Shown piece by piece: positions 1-9,604 of a DNA stretch of 64,000 nucleotides. The position numbers were made by a program, and so were the translations under genes. The DNA is taken from contig JAHCIH010000008.1 in assembly GCA_026129335.1 (NCBI GenBank), forward strand, positions 38,714 through 102,713, given 5' to 3'. Each line of letters starts with the position of its first letter. Within the stretch, counting starts at the first letter, position 1. The notes under the pieces were generated by a model, which searched no databases, was not told the DNA's origin, and saw only the letters and a list, made by a program, of their open reading frames with translations. The DNA comes from Anaerolineales bacterium (GTDB lineage: Bacteria; Chloroflexota; Anaerolineae; Anaerolineales; UBA11579).

Positions 1-228
1 GCCTACTTTGATAACCGGTTATCTCTTCCCGAATTAGTTGATTGGGCCGAAGAGGCAGTGCGAGAAGGGGAATTCGCAGAAGAAAATGGCTCCAGTTCTC
101 TGCGGGATGTTGTCGCGCGCATCGGCCTGGCCGACGTGAAAGCATTTGGCTTGGATTGGGAAGACCACAAGGAAATGCTGCGAGAGCTTGGTTACAAAGC
201 CAAAGTAATCGTACAGCCACAACCTTAG
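1..228 (+). CDS. Conserved hypothetical protein, C-terminal fragment
   Basis: An open frame enters from the left edge and stops at TAG 226-228, giving the last 75 residues of a small acidic soluble protein with no membrane segment. It reads like the C-terminal part of short helical proteins of unknown function (LPELVDWAEEA near the start, then a long stretch ending GYKAKVIV). I cannot assign a function. It ends 5 nt before the gatA start, so the two may share a transcript. The start lies outside the window. Confidence 0.6.
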   Translation, partial: AYFDNRLSLPELVDWAEEAVREGEFAEENGSSSLRDVVARIGLADVKAFGLDWEDHKEMLRELGYKAKVIVQPQP

Positions 229-233
229 TCGAT

Positions 234-1826
<1,593 letters not shown>

Positions 1827-1865
1827 TGTATAAATAGAACAAATTAGCTATTCCAGGAGCCGTCA

Positions 1866-2801
1866 ATGAGTAAGCTAAGTATGGCGAAAAAATTTAATAA
1901 TCAAGCTGATGTCGTACTTTATGAGGGCAATGCCCTAGATCTTCTGGCTCAAATCCCCGATGGCTTAATTAAACTGGTTGTTACCTCCCCGCCTTATAAC
2001 CTTGGGAAGCCCTATGAAACTCGTTTGGATATTGCCGAGTACATCGAACAGCAATCGTTGGTTATTGATGAGTGCTTCAGGGTGCTGCACGAAAACGGGA
2101 GCATATGCTGGCAGGTGGGGAACTACGTGAAAAATGGGGAGATCATTCCGATAGATATTATGCTCTTTCCTATTTTTCAAAGACTTGGACTTCACTTGAG
2201 GAATCGAATCGTTTGGCAATTTGGTCATGGTTTGCATGCTTCAAAACGTTTCTCTGGTCGCTATGAAGTTATCCTGTGGTTCACGAAATCAAACGAGTAT
2301 ACGTTCAACTTAGATGCAATAAGGGTTCCGCAAAAGTATCCAAACAAGAAATATTTCAAAGGCTCCAAGAAAGGTGAATTGTCGGGTAACCCCCTTGGCA
2401 AGAATCCTTCAGATGTGTGGGAAATTCCCAATGTCAAGGCAAATCACGTGGAAAAAACAGATCATCCTTGTCAGTTCCCCGTGGAGTTAGTCGAACGTTT
2501 AGTTGTCTCTATGACCAACCCTAGTGACTGGGTGCTCGATCCTTTCATGGGAGTAGGCTCCGCTGCAATTGCCAGCCTCATGCATGGTCGAAAATCTATT
2601 GGCGCTGAGATCGTTCCAGAATATGTATATATTGCGAAAGAAAGAATCAAAGCTGCTGAGGAGGGCAAGTTGAGAATCCGGCCCATGGAAAGGCCTGTTT
2701 ACGATCCTGGAATCAAAAATGGCGGCATCCCGCCTAAAGAAGTAAAGATAGACGGCCCTCTTCAGCAAACACTTCTTGAACAGAAAGAGGGATACGAATG
2801 A
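1866..2801 (+). CDS. Type II DNA methyltransferase, beta class (probably N4-cytosine)
   Basis: This is the modification enzyme of a restriction-modification pair. In 311 residues the catalytic motif IV SPPY (41-44) comes before the AdoMet-binding motif DPFMGVGS (225-232), the order of beta-class methyltransferases. SPPY is typical of N4-cytosine enzymes, the type reported for M.BglII. An AGGAG ribosome site precedes the start at the right distance. The stop overlaps the endonuclease start as ATGA at 2798-2801, indicating a translationally coupled pair. Base composition is visibly AT-richer than flanking genes, suggesting acquisition by transfer. Recognition of a GATC-centred site is inferred from the partner nuclease. 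Confidence 0.9.
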   Translation: MSKLSMAKKFNNQADVVLYEGNALDLLAQIPDGLIKLVVTSPPYNLGKPYETRLDIAEYIEQQSLVIDECFRVLHENGSICWQVGNYVKNGEIIPIDIMLFPIFQRLGLHLRNRIVWQFGHGLHASKRFSGRYEVILWFTKSNEYTFNLDAIRVPQKYPNKKYFKGSKKGELSGNPLGKNPSDVWEIPNVKANHVEKTDHPCQFPVELVERLVVSMTNPSDWVLDPFMGVGSAAIASLMHGRKSIGAEIVPEYVYIAKERIKAAEEGKLRIRPMERPVYDPGIKNGGIPPKEVKIDGPLQQTLLEQKEGYE

Positions 2802-3343
2802 AAATAGTCCATGAATATTCTCATTTGGGTGGCTCAGAGATACTCACTGTAAAGTATCCAGAAATTCGCTTGGAAATCCTAGAAGTAATTGCCAGCATTC
2901 AAGCGAATAGAACCAAGGAAAGCTTGGAAAAAACTAAGCGGGGTAAATTGCTATATTCTCCCATCGATATGAATCGGCAATTTAAAGCACAATTTTACAG
3001 CCGAGGTTTTCGAGAACTTAAAGATACTTATACAATCACGGTTCCCAATAGCGATGTGAAAATAACCGGGGCGTATAAGCAGATAGATTTTGTGAAAGAG
3101 CAAGTTTTGGTTGAAGTTCAAATGGGCAAGTATGCCTTTATGTTTTACGACATGGCCAAGTTTCAATACTTCTTTAATGAGAATCTTGCAGAAGTGGGTG
3201 TAGAAATTGTTCCTGCCCACGCTTTGTCACGCCAAATGTCCAGCGGTGTTTCTTACGGAGAGCAACTCATATATGACATTGAAAGGCTTAAGCGCCATTT
3301 TCCCGCTGTCCCAGTCACAATATTCTTGGTAGATGTAGATTAA
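2798..3343 (+). CDS. Type II restriction endonuclease of the BglII/BstYI family
   Basis: The predicted nuclease cuts unmodified DNA at a GATC-centred palindrome (BglII AGATCT or BstYI RGATCY type). The 181-residue protein resembles the BglII/BstYI family throughout: an N-terminal VHEYSHLGGSE block, RTKESLEKTKRG near residue 40, a catalytic core with Asp97, Glu106 and Gln108 (D-x8-E-V-Q, the same spacing as Asp84/Glu93/Gln95 of BglII), then GKYAFMFYD and an MSSGVSYGEQ block at 148-156. The methyltransferase directly upstream supports the assignment. All catalytic residues are present, so it looks functional. The exact recognition sequence cannot be read from the gene alone. Confidence 0.87.
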   Translation: MKIVHEYSHLGGSEILTVKYPEIRLEILEVIASIQANRTKESLEKTKRGKLLYSPIDMNRQFKAQFYSRGFRELKDTYTITVPNSDVKITGAYKQIDFVKEQVLVEVQMGKYAFMFYDMAKFQYFFNENLAEVGVEIVPAHALSRQMSSGVSYGEQLIYDIERLKRHFPAVPVTIFLVDVD

Positions 3344-3349
3344 TTAATC

Positions 3350-4633
3350 TTGCCGCCGCTGAGCATATCTTCTACAGTGCCCAAATCAATCCACATCAAC
3401 AAAACCCAGGCCCGACGCTTCGTCCTGAATCACCTGCACCTGCTGCTGCCGCGCAAGTTGAGCGGGGCGCAGGGCGTCTACGATTTCATCCGCAAGGTCA
3501 ACTGCATCCAATACGACCCGATCAATGTAGTCGGCCAGAACCCGCACCTGGTACTGCAATCCCGCGTGCGCGATTACCAGCCCGCCATGTTGGACGCGCT
3601 GCTGTATAAGGAGCGCAAACTGGTCGACGGGTTCGACAAGCAAATGGCCATCTACCCAAGCGAAGATTGGCCGGATTTCGCCTATTACCGCAGCCGGATG
3701 GCCAAGACCTACATGGAAGCTGCCAGCACGGCCCCGGCAGTCAAGTTGGTCGAGCCTGTGCGCCAGGCCATTGAAGAGCGCGGCCCGTTATCCTCCCTGG
3801 AGTTTGAGGACAAGACCAAGATGGATTGGTGGTTGGCTGGTTCGGCCCGCGCTGCCCGTATCGCTATGGACATCCTCTTCTATCGCGGCGACACCGTGGT
3901 GCACCACCGCGTGGGCACGCGGCGCTACTTCGACCTGAGCGAGCGCGTACTCCCGGCAAAGCTGGCCAAAGCGCTCAGGCCGCAGGCTTCGCAGGATGAG
4001 TACATGGAATGGCATGTGCTGCGCCGCGCCGGCGGCATCGGCCTGCTGCATTCCAAGACCAGTATGGAATACGGCGGCCTGGTGGGCTGGCAGGGCGGGC
4101 GCGTCAAGGCCGCCCTGCAGCGCCTGGCCGAGAAGGGCCATCTGGTGCAGATATTCATCGAGGGCCTGAACCGTCTGAAGTACTATGTGCGCCCGCAAGA
4201 CCTGCCGGCGCTGCATGCGGCGGCCAAAGCGCCGAAAGGCAAGCTGGGCGCGGCGCTGATCGCCCCGCTGGACAATCTGATGTGGAACCGCGGCCTGGTA
4301 CGCGAGCTGTTCGATTTCGACTACATCTGGGAAGTGTATGTACCGGAGCCCAAACGCAAACACGGCTATTACGTCCTGCCGGTGTTGTACGGCGACCGGC
4401 TGGTGGCGCGCATGGATCCTGAATTTGACCGCCAGAGCAAAGTCTTCCGCGTCAAAAACTGGTGGTGGCAGAATGGCGTCGACAAGAAGGACGAGGCGAT
4501 ACTCTCCGCTATTCAGGAATGCCTGGCTGCCTTTGCCAGGTACCTCAAGGCGCAGGGTATTGAACTTGGGCCTGCCGTGAAGGGCGAACCGGGATTGAAG
4601 CGCGCCGTCGCAGCGGCGGGCAAAGGGAACTGA
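3350..4633 (+). CDS. YcaQ/AlkX-type winged-helix DNA glycosylase
   Basis: The HTH_42/YcaQ family contains DNA glycosylases that remove bulky N7-alkylguanine adducts and unhook interstrand crosslinks. The 427-residue product has the conserved N-terminal block CIQYDPINVVGQNPHLVLQS, with the catalytic Gln54-x-Asp56 (QxD) signature of the AlkX subgroup rather than the QxQ of AlkZ. Winged-helix modules follow. The start is uncertain: TTG at 3350 gives the longest product, but GTG at 3377 is possible. Composition returns to the GC-rich host type here, so this gene appears native next to the restriction-modification insert. The gap to the AlkD-like gene is one base. Confidence 0.85.
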   Translation: MPPLSISSTVPKSIHINKTQARRFVLNHLHLLLPRKLSGAQGVYDFIRKVNCIQYDPINVVGQNPHLVLQSRVRDYQPAMLDALLYKERKLVDGFDKQMAIYPSEDWPDFAYYRSRMAKTYMEAASTAPAVKLVEPVRQAIEERGPLSSLEFEDKTKMDWWLAGSARAARIAMDILFYRGDTVVHHRVGTRRYFDLSERVLPAKLAKALRPQASQDEYMEWHVLRRAGGIGLLHSKTSMEYGGLVGWQGGRVKAALQRLAEKGHLVQIFIEGLNRLKYYVRPQDLPALHAAAKAPKGKLGAALIAPLDNLMWNRGLVRELFDFDYIWEVYVPEPKRKHGYYVLPVLYGDRLVARMDPEFDRQSKVFRVKNWWWQNGVDKKDEAILSAIQECLAAFARYLKAQGIELGPAVKGEPGLKRAVAAAGKGN

Positions 4634-4634
4634 C

Positions 4635-5336
4635 GTGTCGCAAGCCTTCGATGAAATTCTTGCCGAGTTGAAGCAGCAGGGCAGCGAAGCCGACCGGGCC
4701 GGCATGGCCCGCTTCGGCATCGCCGTCGAGCGCGCCTTTGGCGTGAAGCACCCCGTGCTCAAGCAAATCGCTCGCCGGCACCGCAAGAACCACGCGCTGG
4801 CGCTGGAACTCTGGGACAGTGGCTTCCACGAAGCCCGCCTGCTGGCCACGCTGATCGCCGACCCGGCGCAAGTGACCGAAGCGCAGCTGGATGCCTGGGT
4901 GCAGGAGATCAATTCCTGGGATCTCTGCGACGGGTTCACCGGCAACCTGGCCGATAAGACGCCCTTCGCCTACGCCAAGGCGGTCGAGTGGGCGCATCGC
5001 CAAGAGGAGTTCGTGCGTCGCGCCGGCTTCGCGCTGATCGCCTGGCTGGCCGTGCACGACAAGACCGCTCCCAATGCCAAGCTGGCGCCGTTCTTCGAGC
5101 TTATCGAACAGTACGCGGGCGACGAACGCAATTTCGTCAAGAAGGCGGTCAACTGGGCGCTGCGCCAGTTGGGCAAGCGCAACCGGGCGCTGAACCAACA
5201 GGCCATCGCCGCCGCACAGCGCATCGCTACCCTGGATTCCAAGGCGGCTCGTTGGATCGCCGCCGACGCGCTGCGCGAACTGCAAAGTGAGGCGGTGCAA
5301 GCACGGTTGGACACAAAAGCGGCCAAGGAGGTGTAG
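4635..5336 (+). CDS. AlkD-like DNA alkylation repair glycosylase
   Basis: This 233-residue HEAT-repeat glycosylase family (PF08713) excises N3- and N7-alkylated purines without base flipping. The active-site pattern of Bacillus AlkD (Trp109, Asp113, Trp187) is matched by Trp95 and Asp99 in SWDLCD and by Trp174 in AVNWALRQLG. Translation starts at GTG 4635, one base after the stop of the YcaQ-type gene, so the two glycosylases are probably co-translated and form a small alkylation-repair unit. Length matches the family. Confidence 0.88.
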   Translation: MSQAFDEILAELKQQGSEADRAGMARFGIAVERAFGVKHPVLKQIARRHRKNHALALELWDSGFHEARLLATLIADPAQVTEAQLDAWVQEINSWDLCDGFTGNLADKTPFAYAKAVEWAHRQEEFVRRAGFALIAWLAVHDKTAPNAKLAPFFELIEQYAGDERNFVKKAVNWALRQLGKRNRALNQQAIAAAQRIATLDSKAARWIAADALRELQSEAVQARLDTKAAKEV

Positions 5337-5338
5337 CC

Positions 5339-5701
5339 ATGGCGCAAGATTGGCGCAAGGTCTTATCGAGCAAACCAGGAGCAGAGGCAAGCTATCCCTT
5401 CGGGCCGGGCGCGCTGGTCTTCAAGGTGGCCGGCAAAATGTTTGCCCTGCTCGGCGAAGACGAAGCCATCGAGAGCATCAACCTGAAATGCGATCCGCAG
5501 GACGCGCTCGCGCTGCGCGCAGCTCACCCGGCGATCACGCCTGGGTATCACATGAACAAAAAACACTGGAATACGTTGCTGCTGGACGGCAGTCTGCCGG
5601 ATGAGCTGGTACTTGAACTGATCGACCAGTCCTACGATCTGGTGGCGGCCAAGCTGCCCAAGGCGGTGCGCAAAGAGCTAGGCTTGGACGCGGCAGACTA
5701 A
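5339..5701 (+). CDS. MmcQ/YjbR family protein
   Basis: This 120-residue protein has the YjbR/MmcQ fold signature: an early YPFGPGALVFKVAGKMFALL strand region, then NLKCDP, and GYHMNKKHWNTLLLDG near residues 68-83. Members adopt a CyaY-like fold and are often assumed to bind DNA, but no firm biochemical role is established. It starts two bases after the AlkD-like stop, so it belongs to the same operon. It faces xseB with only 4 nt between stop codons. Confidence 0.85.
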   Translation: MAQDWRKVLSSKPGAEASYPFGPGALVFKVAGKMFALLGEDEAIESINLKCDPQDALALRAAHPAITPGYHMNKKHWNTLLLDGSLPDELVLELIDQSYDLVAAKLPKAVRKELGLDAAD

Positions 5702-5705
5702 ACGG

Positions 5706-5930
5706 CTAGTCTCCGATCTCTTTGCTCTCCCCGTTCGGCCCCAACTGCCGGACATGCAATTGCGCCTTCTCCAGCAGCTGGGCGCAGTGCGCCGCCAGCG
5801 CCTGGCCACGGGCGTACAGGTTTACTGAGGCGTCCAAATCGCCCAGCTCGCCTTCCAGCTGGCGCACCACCTCCTCCAGTTCCTGCAAGGCTTGCTCGTA
5901 GCTCAGGTTCTCAACCGGCGTTTCACTCAT
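5706..5930 (-). CDS. xseB: Exodeoxyribonuclease VII small subunit
   Basis: XseB is the small helical subunit that multimerises on XseA to form exonuclease VII, which degrades single-stranded DNA from both ends. The 74-residue product has the family pattern SYEQALQELEEVVRQLEGELG followed by a heptad-like helix with LYARGQALAAHC. It lies 10 nt downstream of xseA on the same strand, the usual arrangement. Confidence 0.92.
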   Translation of the reverse strand: MSETPVENLSYEQALQELEEVVRQLEGELGDLDASVNLYARGQALAAHCAQLLEKAQLHVRQLGPNGESKEIGD

Positions 5931-5940
5931 CTGCCTATCC

Positions 5941-7098
5941 TCATTGCGTTTTGTTCACGGTGACGCCAAAGCGGCCGTCGTGCAGGTGCACTTCCAGCGC
6001 CTCGCCGGGCTGCGCCGCCGCGGCGCTGGAGAGCACCGCCCCGCCCGGCCGCGCCACGATGGCGTAGCCGCGCTGCAGCACCGCCTCAGGGCTCAGCGCC
6101 GCCAGCCGGGCCTGGGCTGCGCCCAGGCCGGCGCGCAGCAGCTCCAGGCGCCCGCCCAGCGCACGGGTCGCCCGCAGGGCCAGCTCGTCCAGGCGCTGCC
6201 CCTGGCGGGCGATCAATGCAGCGGGCGAATAACGCGCCAATTGCTGCTGCAAAGCGGCGATTTGGGCGGCCAGGTCGGCCTGGTTGGGCGTGGCCAGCTC
6301 AGCGGCGGCGGTGGGCGTGGGGGCGCGCAGGTCGGCGGCGAAGTCCGCCAGGGTGAAGTCGGTCTCGTGGCCCACGCCGCTGACCACCGGTACTGCCGAG
6401 GCAACGATGGCGCGCACCAGCCGCTCGCTGTTGAACGCGGCCAGGTCTTGCGGCGAGCCGCCGCCGCGGGCCAGCAAGATCACATCCGGCTGGGCGAACT
6501 GGTTTAACCCGGCCAGGGCGCGCAATATCTCGGCGGCGGCTTCCTCGCCCTGCACCGCGGCGGGGGCCAGCACCACTTCGGCCAACGGGAAACGCCGCGC
6601 CAGGGTCTGCAGCATATCCTGCAGCGCCGCCCCGCTGGGCGAGGTGACGATGCCGATGCGCCGCGGCCAGGCGGGCAGTGGGCGCTTGCGCGCCGGGTCG
6701 AAGAGACCTTCGGCCTCCAGCTTGGCCTTCAGTTGCACGAAGCGTTGGTACAGCGCGCCTTCGCCGCTGGTGCGGATCTCGTCCACATACAGCTGGTAGC
6801 GCCCGCCGGCCTCGTACACGCTCAGCCCGCCGTGTACCTCCAGCTGGTCGCCGTCTTTGGGGATGTGCGCCTGCAGCTCGGCGGTGCTGCGCCACATCAC
6901 GCAAGGCAATTGGGCGTTATGGTCTTTGAGGGTGAAGTACCAGTGGCCGGACCTGGGCCGCGAGAAGTTGGTCACCTCGCCGCGCACCCACACATCCTGC
7001 AGCATACCCTCGGATTCGATGAGAGCGCGCAGCACCCGCGAGATGTCGCTGACCGTCAGGGTCGGGCGCGGCCCGGCGAACATGGACAATTGTTCCAT
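5941..7098 (-). CDS. xseA: Exodeoxyribonuclease VII large subunit
   Basis: This is the catalytic subunit of exonuclease VII. The 385-residue protein starts with an OB-fold (VWVRGEVTNFSRPRSGHWYFTLKD), followed by the catalytic exonuclease domain with RRIGIVTSPSGAALQDML, a nucleotide-like loop LARGGGSPQDLAAFN, and SGVGHETDFTLADFAADLRAPTPTAAAE. A coiled-coil C-terminal arm follows. Slightly shorter than E. coli XseA but complete. The start ATG at 7098 is divergent from the HIT gene, with a short intergenic region shared by both promoters. Confidence 0.95.
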   Translation of the reverse strand: MEQLSMFAGPRPTLTVSDISRVLRALIESEGMLQDVWVRGEVTNFSRPRSGHWYFTLKDHNAQLPCVMWRSTAELQAHIPKDGDQLEVHGGLSVYEAGGRYQLYVDEIRTSGEGALYQRFVQLKAKLEAEGLFDPARKRPLPAWPRRIGIVTSPSGAALQDMLQTLARRFPLAEVVLAPAAVQGEEAAAEILRALAGLNQFAQPDVILLARGGGSPQDLAAFNSERLVRAIVASAVPVVSGVGHETDFTLADFAADLRAPTPTAAAELATPNQADLAAQIAALQQQLARYSPAALIARQGQRLDELALRATRALGGRLELLRAGLGAAQARLAALSPEAVLQRGYAIVARPGGAVLSSAAAAQPGEALEVHLHDGRFGVTVNKTQ

Positions 7099-7158
7099 AA
7101 TGTGAGCATACTACAAATCGGCTTGGGTCGGTCTGCTACAATGGGGCTGGAGCCCCCC

Positions 7159-7644
7159 ATGCAGCGTCTTTTCTCCCCATGGCGCAAGCCCTACATCCAA
7201 CGCGACAAAAGCAAAGCTGGCGAGTGCGTCTTCTGCGCAGCCCTTAAGAAACCGGACGGCCCCGAGAACCTGATTTTGCATCGCGGCGAAAAAGCCTTCG
7301 TGATGCTCAACCGCTTCCCTTACACCAGCGGGCACCTGCTGGCACTGCCCTTTGAGCACATCGCCCAGTTGGAGCAGCTGACGCCCCAAACCCGCGCCGA
7401 GCTGTTCGAACTGGCCAACACCGCCGTGGGCGTGTTGCGTTCCGTGTATGCGCCGGGCGGCTTCAACCTGGGCGCCAACCTGGGCGCGGCGGCTGGCGCC
7501 GGCATCGAAGAGCACCTGCATCTGCACGTGCTGCCGCGCTGGAACGGCGACACCAACTTTATGTCGGCCCTGGGCCAAACCCGCGTGCTGCCCGAAACCC
7601 TGGAAGAAACCTGGGAGCGGCTCAAGGCCGCCTGGCCAGCTTAA
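7159..7644 (+). CDS. HIT family nucleotide hydrolase/transferase
   Basis: HIT-domain proteins of this length (161 residues) cleave or phosphorolyse dinucleoside polyphosphates such as Ap4A. The active-site triad H-x-H-x-H is at 119-123 in EEHLHLHVLPRW, with NxGxNxGxxAGAGI just before it. An N-terminal Cys23-x2-Cys26 pair suggests a zinc site. The start at 7159 is preferred because GGAG at 7148-7151 lies 7 nt upstream; ATG 7141 is an alternative adding six residues. A TACAAT -10-like box is at 7137. A strong terminator follows. Confidence 0.88.
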   Translation: MQRLFSPWRKPYIQRDKSKAGECVFCAALKKPDGPENLILHRGEKAFVMLNRFPYTSGHLLALPFEHIAQLEQLTPQTRAELFELANTAVGVLRSVYAPGGFNLGANLGAAAGAGIEEHLHLHVLPRWNGDTNFMSALGQTRVLPETLEETWERLKAAWPA

Positions 7645-7651
7645 AACAAAA

Positions 7652-7680
7652 GGCGAGGGTGCAACACCCTCGCCTTTTTT
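7652..7680. terminator. Bidirectional intrinsic terminator
   Basis: A perfect 10-bp GC-rich stem (7652-7661 with 7665-7674, loop CAA) is flanked by A-rich sequence on the left and a T run on the right. It lies between the convergent HIT gene and the 7700 lipoprotein gene and should stop transcription from both sides. Confidence 0.93.
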
Positions 7681-7699
7681 GTTTTGATTTGCTCTTATC

Positions 7700-8428
7700 T
7701 CAACAACTGCCTCCCCGGATCTGGTTCAGGCATTCCATGGTCATAAAATCGAAACCGAACTTGTATTCGCCTGATGCGGGATTGGTATCGTAAATCGTGA
7801 TCACGAAGTGGTTTGTCTCGTCTTTGTTCAGCAACCAGTTCCCTAAATCCAGCGGGGCTCGCCCGGGCTGAACTACGGGATCATACAACTCGACGTTATA
7901 GATCAGGTCAATGCTGTCCCCGCGGCGTATTTCCAGTCGCGCTTTACCATAGTCAGGCGCGATGGTGCCGTAGAGCATCAGGTTGTAGAAGTTGGTCTCA
8001 TTGACCCTCAACTCAAACACGAGTTGGCAATCTGGTCCGGAACCGAACAACTGGTCGCCCTCGTTCCATCGCTCAGCCCCAAAGGGGCTCATATCCTGGC
8101 GCTCGGTATAGCAGGTATTCATCCGCGAGGGAAGTATGGGCACATCGTCGAACTCGATGATGACTAGGTCTTTCGGCGGCTCCACCCTGCCGCCGGGCAG
8201 CTGCGCTTGTGTGGCAGTTTGGGTAGGTGCGGCGGTCGGCGGCACTCGGGTGGGTGCAGTGGTGGGCGGCACGCGAGTGCTGGTGGGGTTAGCCGGAGCG
8301 GCGTTCAGGGCGTCCAAAGTTTGCTGCGCAGCGGCCAACTGTGCGGTTTGCGCTGCCCCACCGGACGGGGCGCAGGCGGAGAGTGCCATTAGGGCGGCCA
8401 AAACTGCTAAGGCGATCTTTCGATTCAT
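7700..8428 (-). CDS. Secreted lipoprotein of unknown function
   Basis: A 242-residue lipoprotein: short n-region MNRK, hydrophobic stretch, and lipobox LSAC with Cys19. A Thr/Pro-rich linker follows (about residues 45-75, repeated TxVPPTxAPT), then a compact beta-rich domain with four cysteines, two near the C-terminus. I do not recognise the domain. It is the last gene of the four-gene lipoprotein operon that starts at 14473, 18 nt after the preceding gene, so it is probably displayed on the same cell surface as its partners. Confidence 0.75.
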   Translation of the reverse strand: MNRKIALAVLAALMALSACAPSGGAAQTAQLAAAQQTLDALNAAPANPTSTRVPPTTAPTRVPPTAAPTQTATQAQLPGGRVEPPKDLVIIEFDDVPILPSRMNTCYTERQDMSPFGAERWNEGDQLFGSGPDCQLVFELRVNETNFYNLMLYGTIAPDYGKARLEIRRGDSIDLIYNVELYDPVVQPGRAPLDLGNWLLNKDETNHFVITIYDTNPASGEYKFGFDFMTMECLNQIRGGSC

Positions 8429-8446
8429 TTCTTGAACTCCTTTGGC

Positions 8447-9604
8447 TTAGCGGATTACTGCAGCAACTTGAATGCTTTGATTGAAAGAGCTGACCTGGTT
8501 GCCGGCTGCATCATAGGCCCTGGCGGAATAAATGTACGTGCCGGCGTTGAGCGGTTGGCTGTAATTGAAGGTACACACGTTTGAATTCTGGCAGGTGTGT
8601 ATCAGCCCGCCGCTCTGGCCCTGGCGGACAAAGTAGATTTCGATGCGGGTTACACCTACATTGTCCCCAGCTGTGACGCTGAAGGACAAGTAATCGTCTT
8701 CTGTGGGCTGGGTCGGCGACCAGTGCAGCGTGTAAATAACCGGAGCCTGCGTATCTGCCAGCGGCGCGGGCGTAGTAGCCACTCCAACCGGGCCGGACGG
8801 TTCTTCATCAGGGGCCTGTACGCTAAATTGGATTTGGATACGCCCGGTGCCCAAAAAACCCGCATCGACCCTGTCGTTCTGCTCGTCCTGCAGCTGCCAC
8901 AGCCAGGTGTAGTTGCCCGGCTGGGCCGGTGCAGCCAGACCTTGCGAGAAGCTGGCGCTGCCGCCTGGCTGGACGTTTTGCCCAAGGCTGATCTGGGGGT
9001 TGTTTATGTTGGCGCGAGTTCCGCTGAAGAACACGAGCTTATATCCAGTACTCCAAGTACAGTTCCCGGAATTCCTCAATACCCACTCTTGAGTAAATTC
9101 TTGGCCCGGGGCAAACACCCGTCCGTCAGGTAACGCCTGGCTGAGCAGTTCGGCGCTGTCTGTACAGTCTTCCGCAAGAGCCGCTACCGGTGGCTCTTCC
9201 GGCGCATCTTCCTCTCCCAAGATAATGATGCGGGCAAGGGCGGGTTGGCCCCACTCGCCGCTGCGGTTTTGCGCCACGGCACTGAGCAGGTATTCTCCGG
9301 CCGCGTCCGGCCGCCAAGTGTGGCGCAGGGTCACAAACGCCGCTGAGCCCTGATTGGGCAGTGTGGCCAGCAGTTCGTCGCCTAGGCTGAGGGCTACGGC
9401 GCTGATGCCGCCTGCTTCGCCTGCATGCAGAACGATCTCAACGTCTTGCCCAACCACAAACTGGCTTCCGCTTAGCGGCGCATCAATCCAGGCGCTGGGA
9501 CCAGCCGCAGTTCCTGGGGCGCAGGCTGCCAAAAGCAGAGCGAAACTGAACAACACTGCATAGCGCGATAGTTTTGTCATCTTTGCCTTTAGCTTATTTT
9601 TCAT
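8447..9604 (-). CDS. Lipoprotein with NBR1-type Ig-like domain
   Basis: This 385-residue lipoprotein has lipobox LAAC with Cys28. Three beta-sandwich regions can be seen. The first is an Ig-like domain at about 38-125. The second, at about 140-260, has the pattern of the Ig-like domain of NBR1 (PF16158): FAPGQEFTQEWVLRNSGNCTW and PGNYTWLWQLQD. The last, at about 280-385, is an Ig/Fn3-like domain (DNVGVTRIEIYFV). Such proteins are common on Chloroflexota cell surfaces, with unknown ligands. The start overlaps the end of the 1026-residue gene by 11 nt, indicating coupling. Confidence 0.8.
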   Translation of the reverse strand: MKNKLKAKMTKLSRYAVLFSFALLLAACAPGTAAGPSAWIDAPLSGSQFVVGQDVEIVLHAGEAGGISAVALSLGDELLATLPNQGSAAFVTLRHTWRPDAAGEYLLSAVAQNRSGEWGQPALARIIILGEEDAPEEPPVAALAEDCTDSAELLSQALPDGRVFAPGQEFTQEWVLRNSGNCTWSTGYKLVFFSGTRANINNPQISLGQNVQPGGSASFSQGLAAPAQPGNYTWLWQLQDEQNDRVDAGFLGTGRIQIQFSVQAPDEEPSGPVGVATTPAPLADTQAPVIYTLHWSPTQPTEDDYLSFSVTAGDNVGVTRIEIYFVRQGQSGGLIHTCQNSNVCTFNYSQPLNAGTYIYSARAYDAAGNQVSSFNQSIQVAAVIR

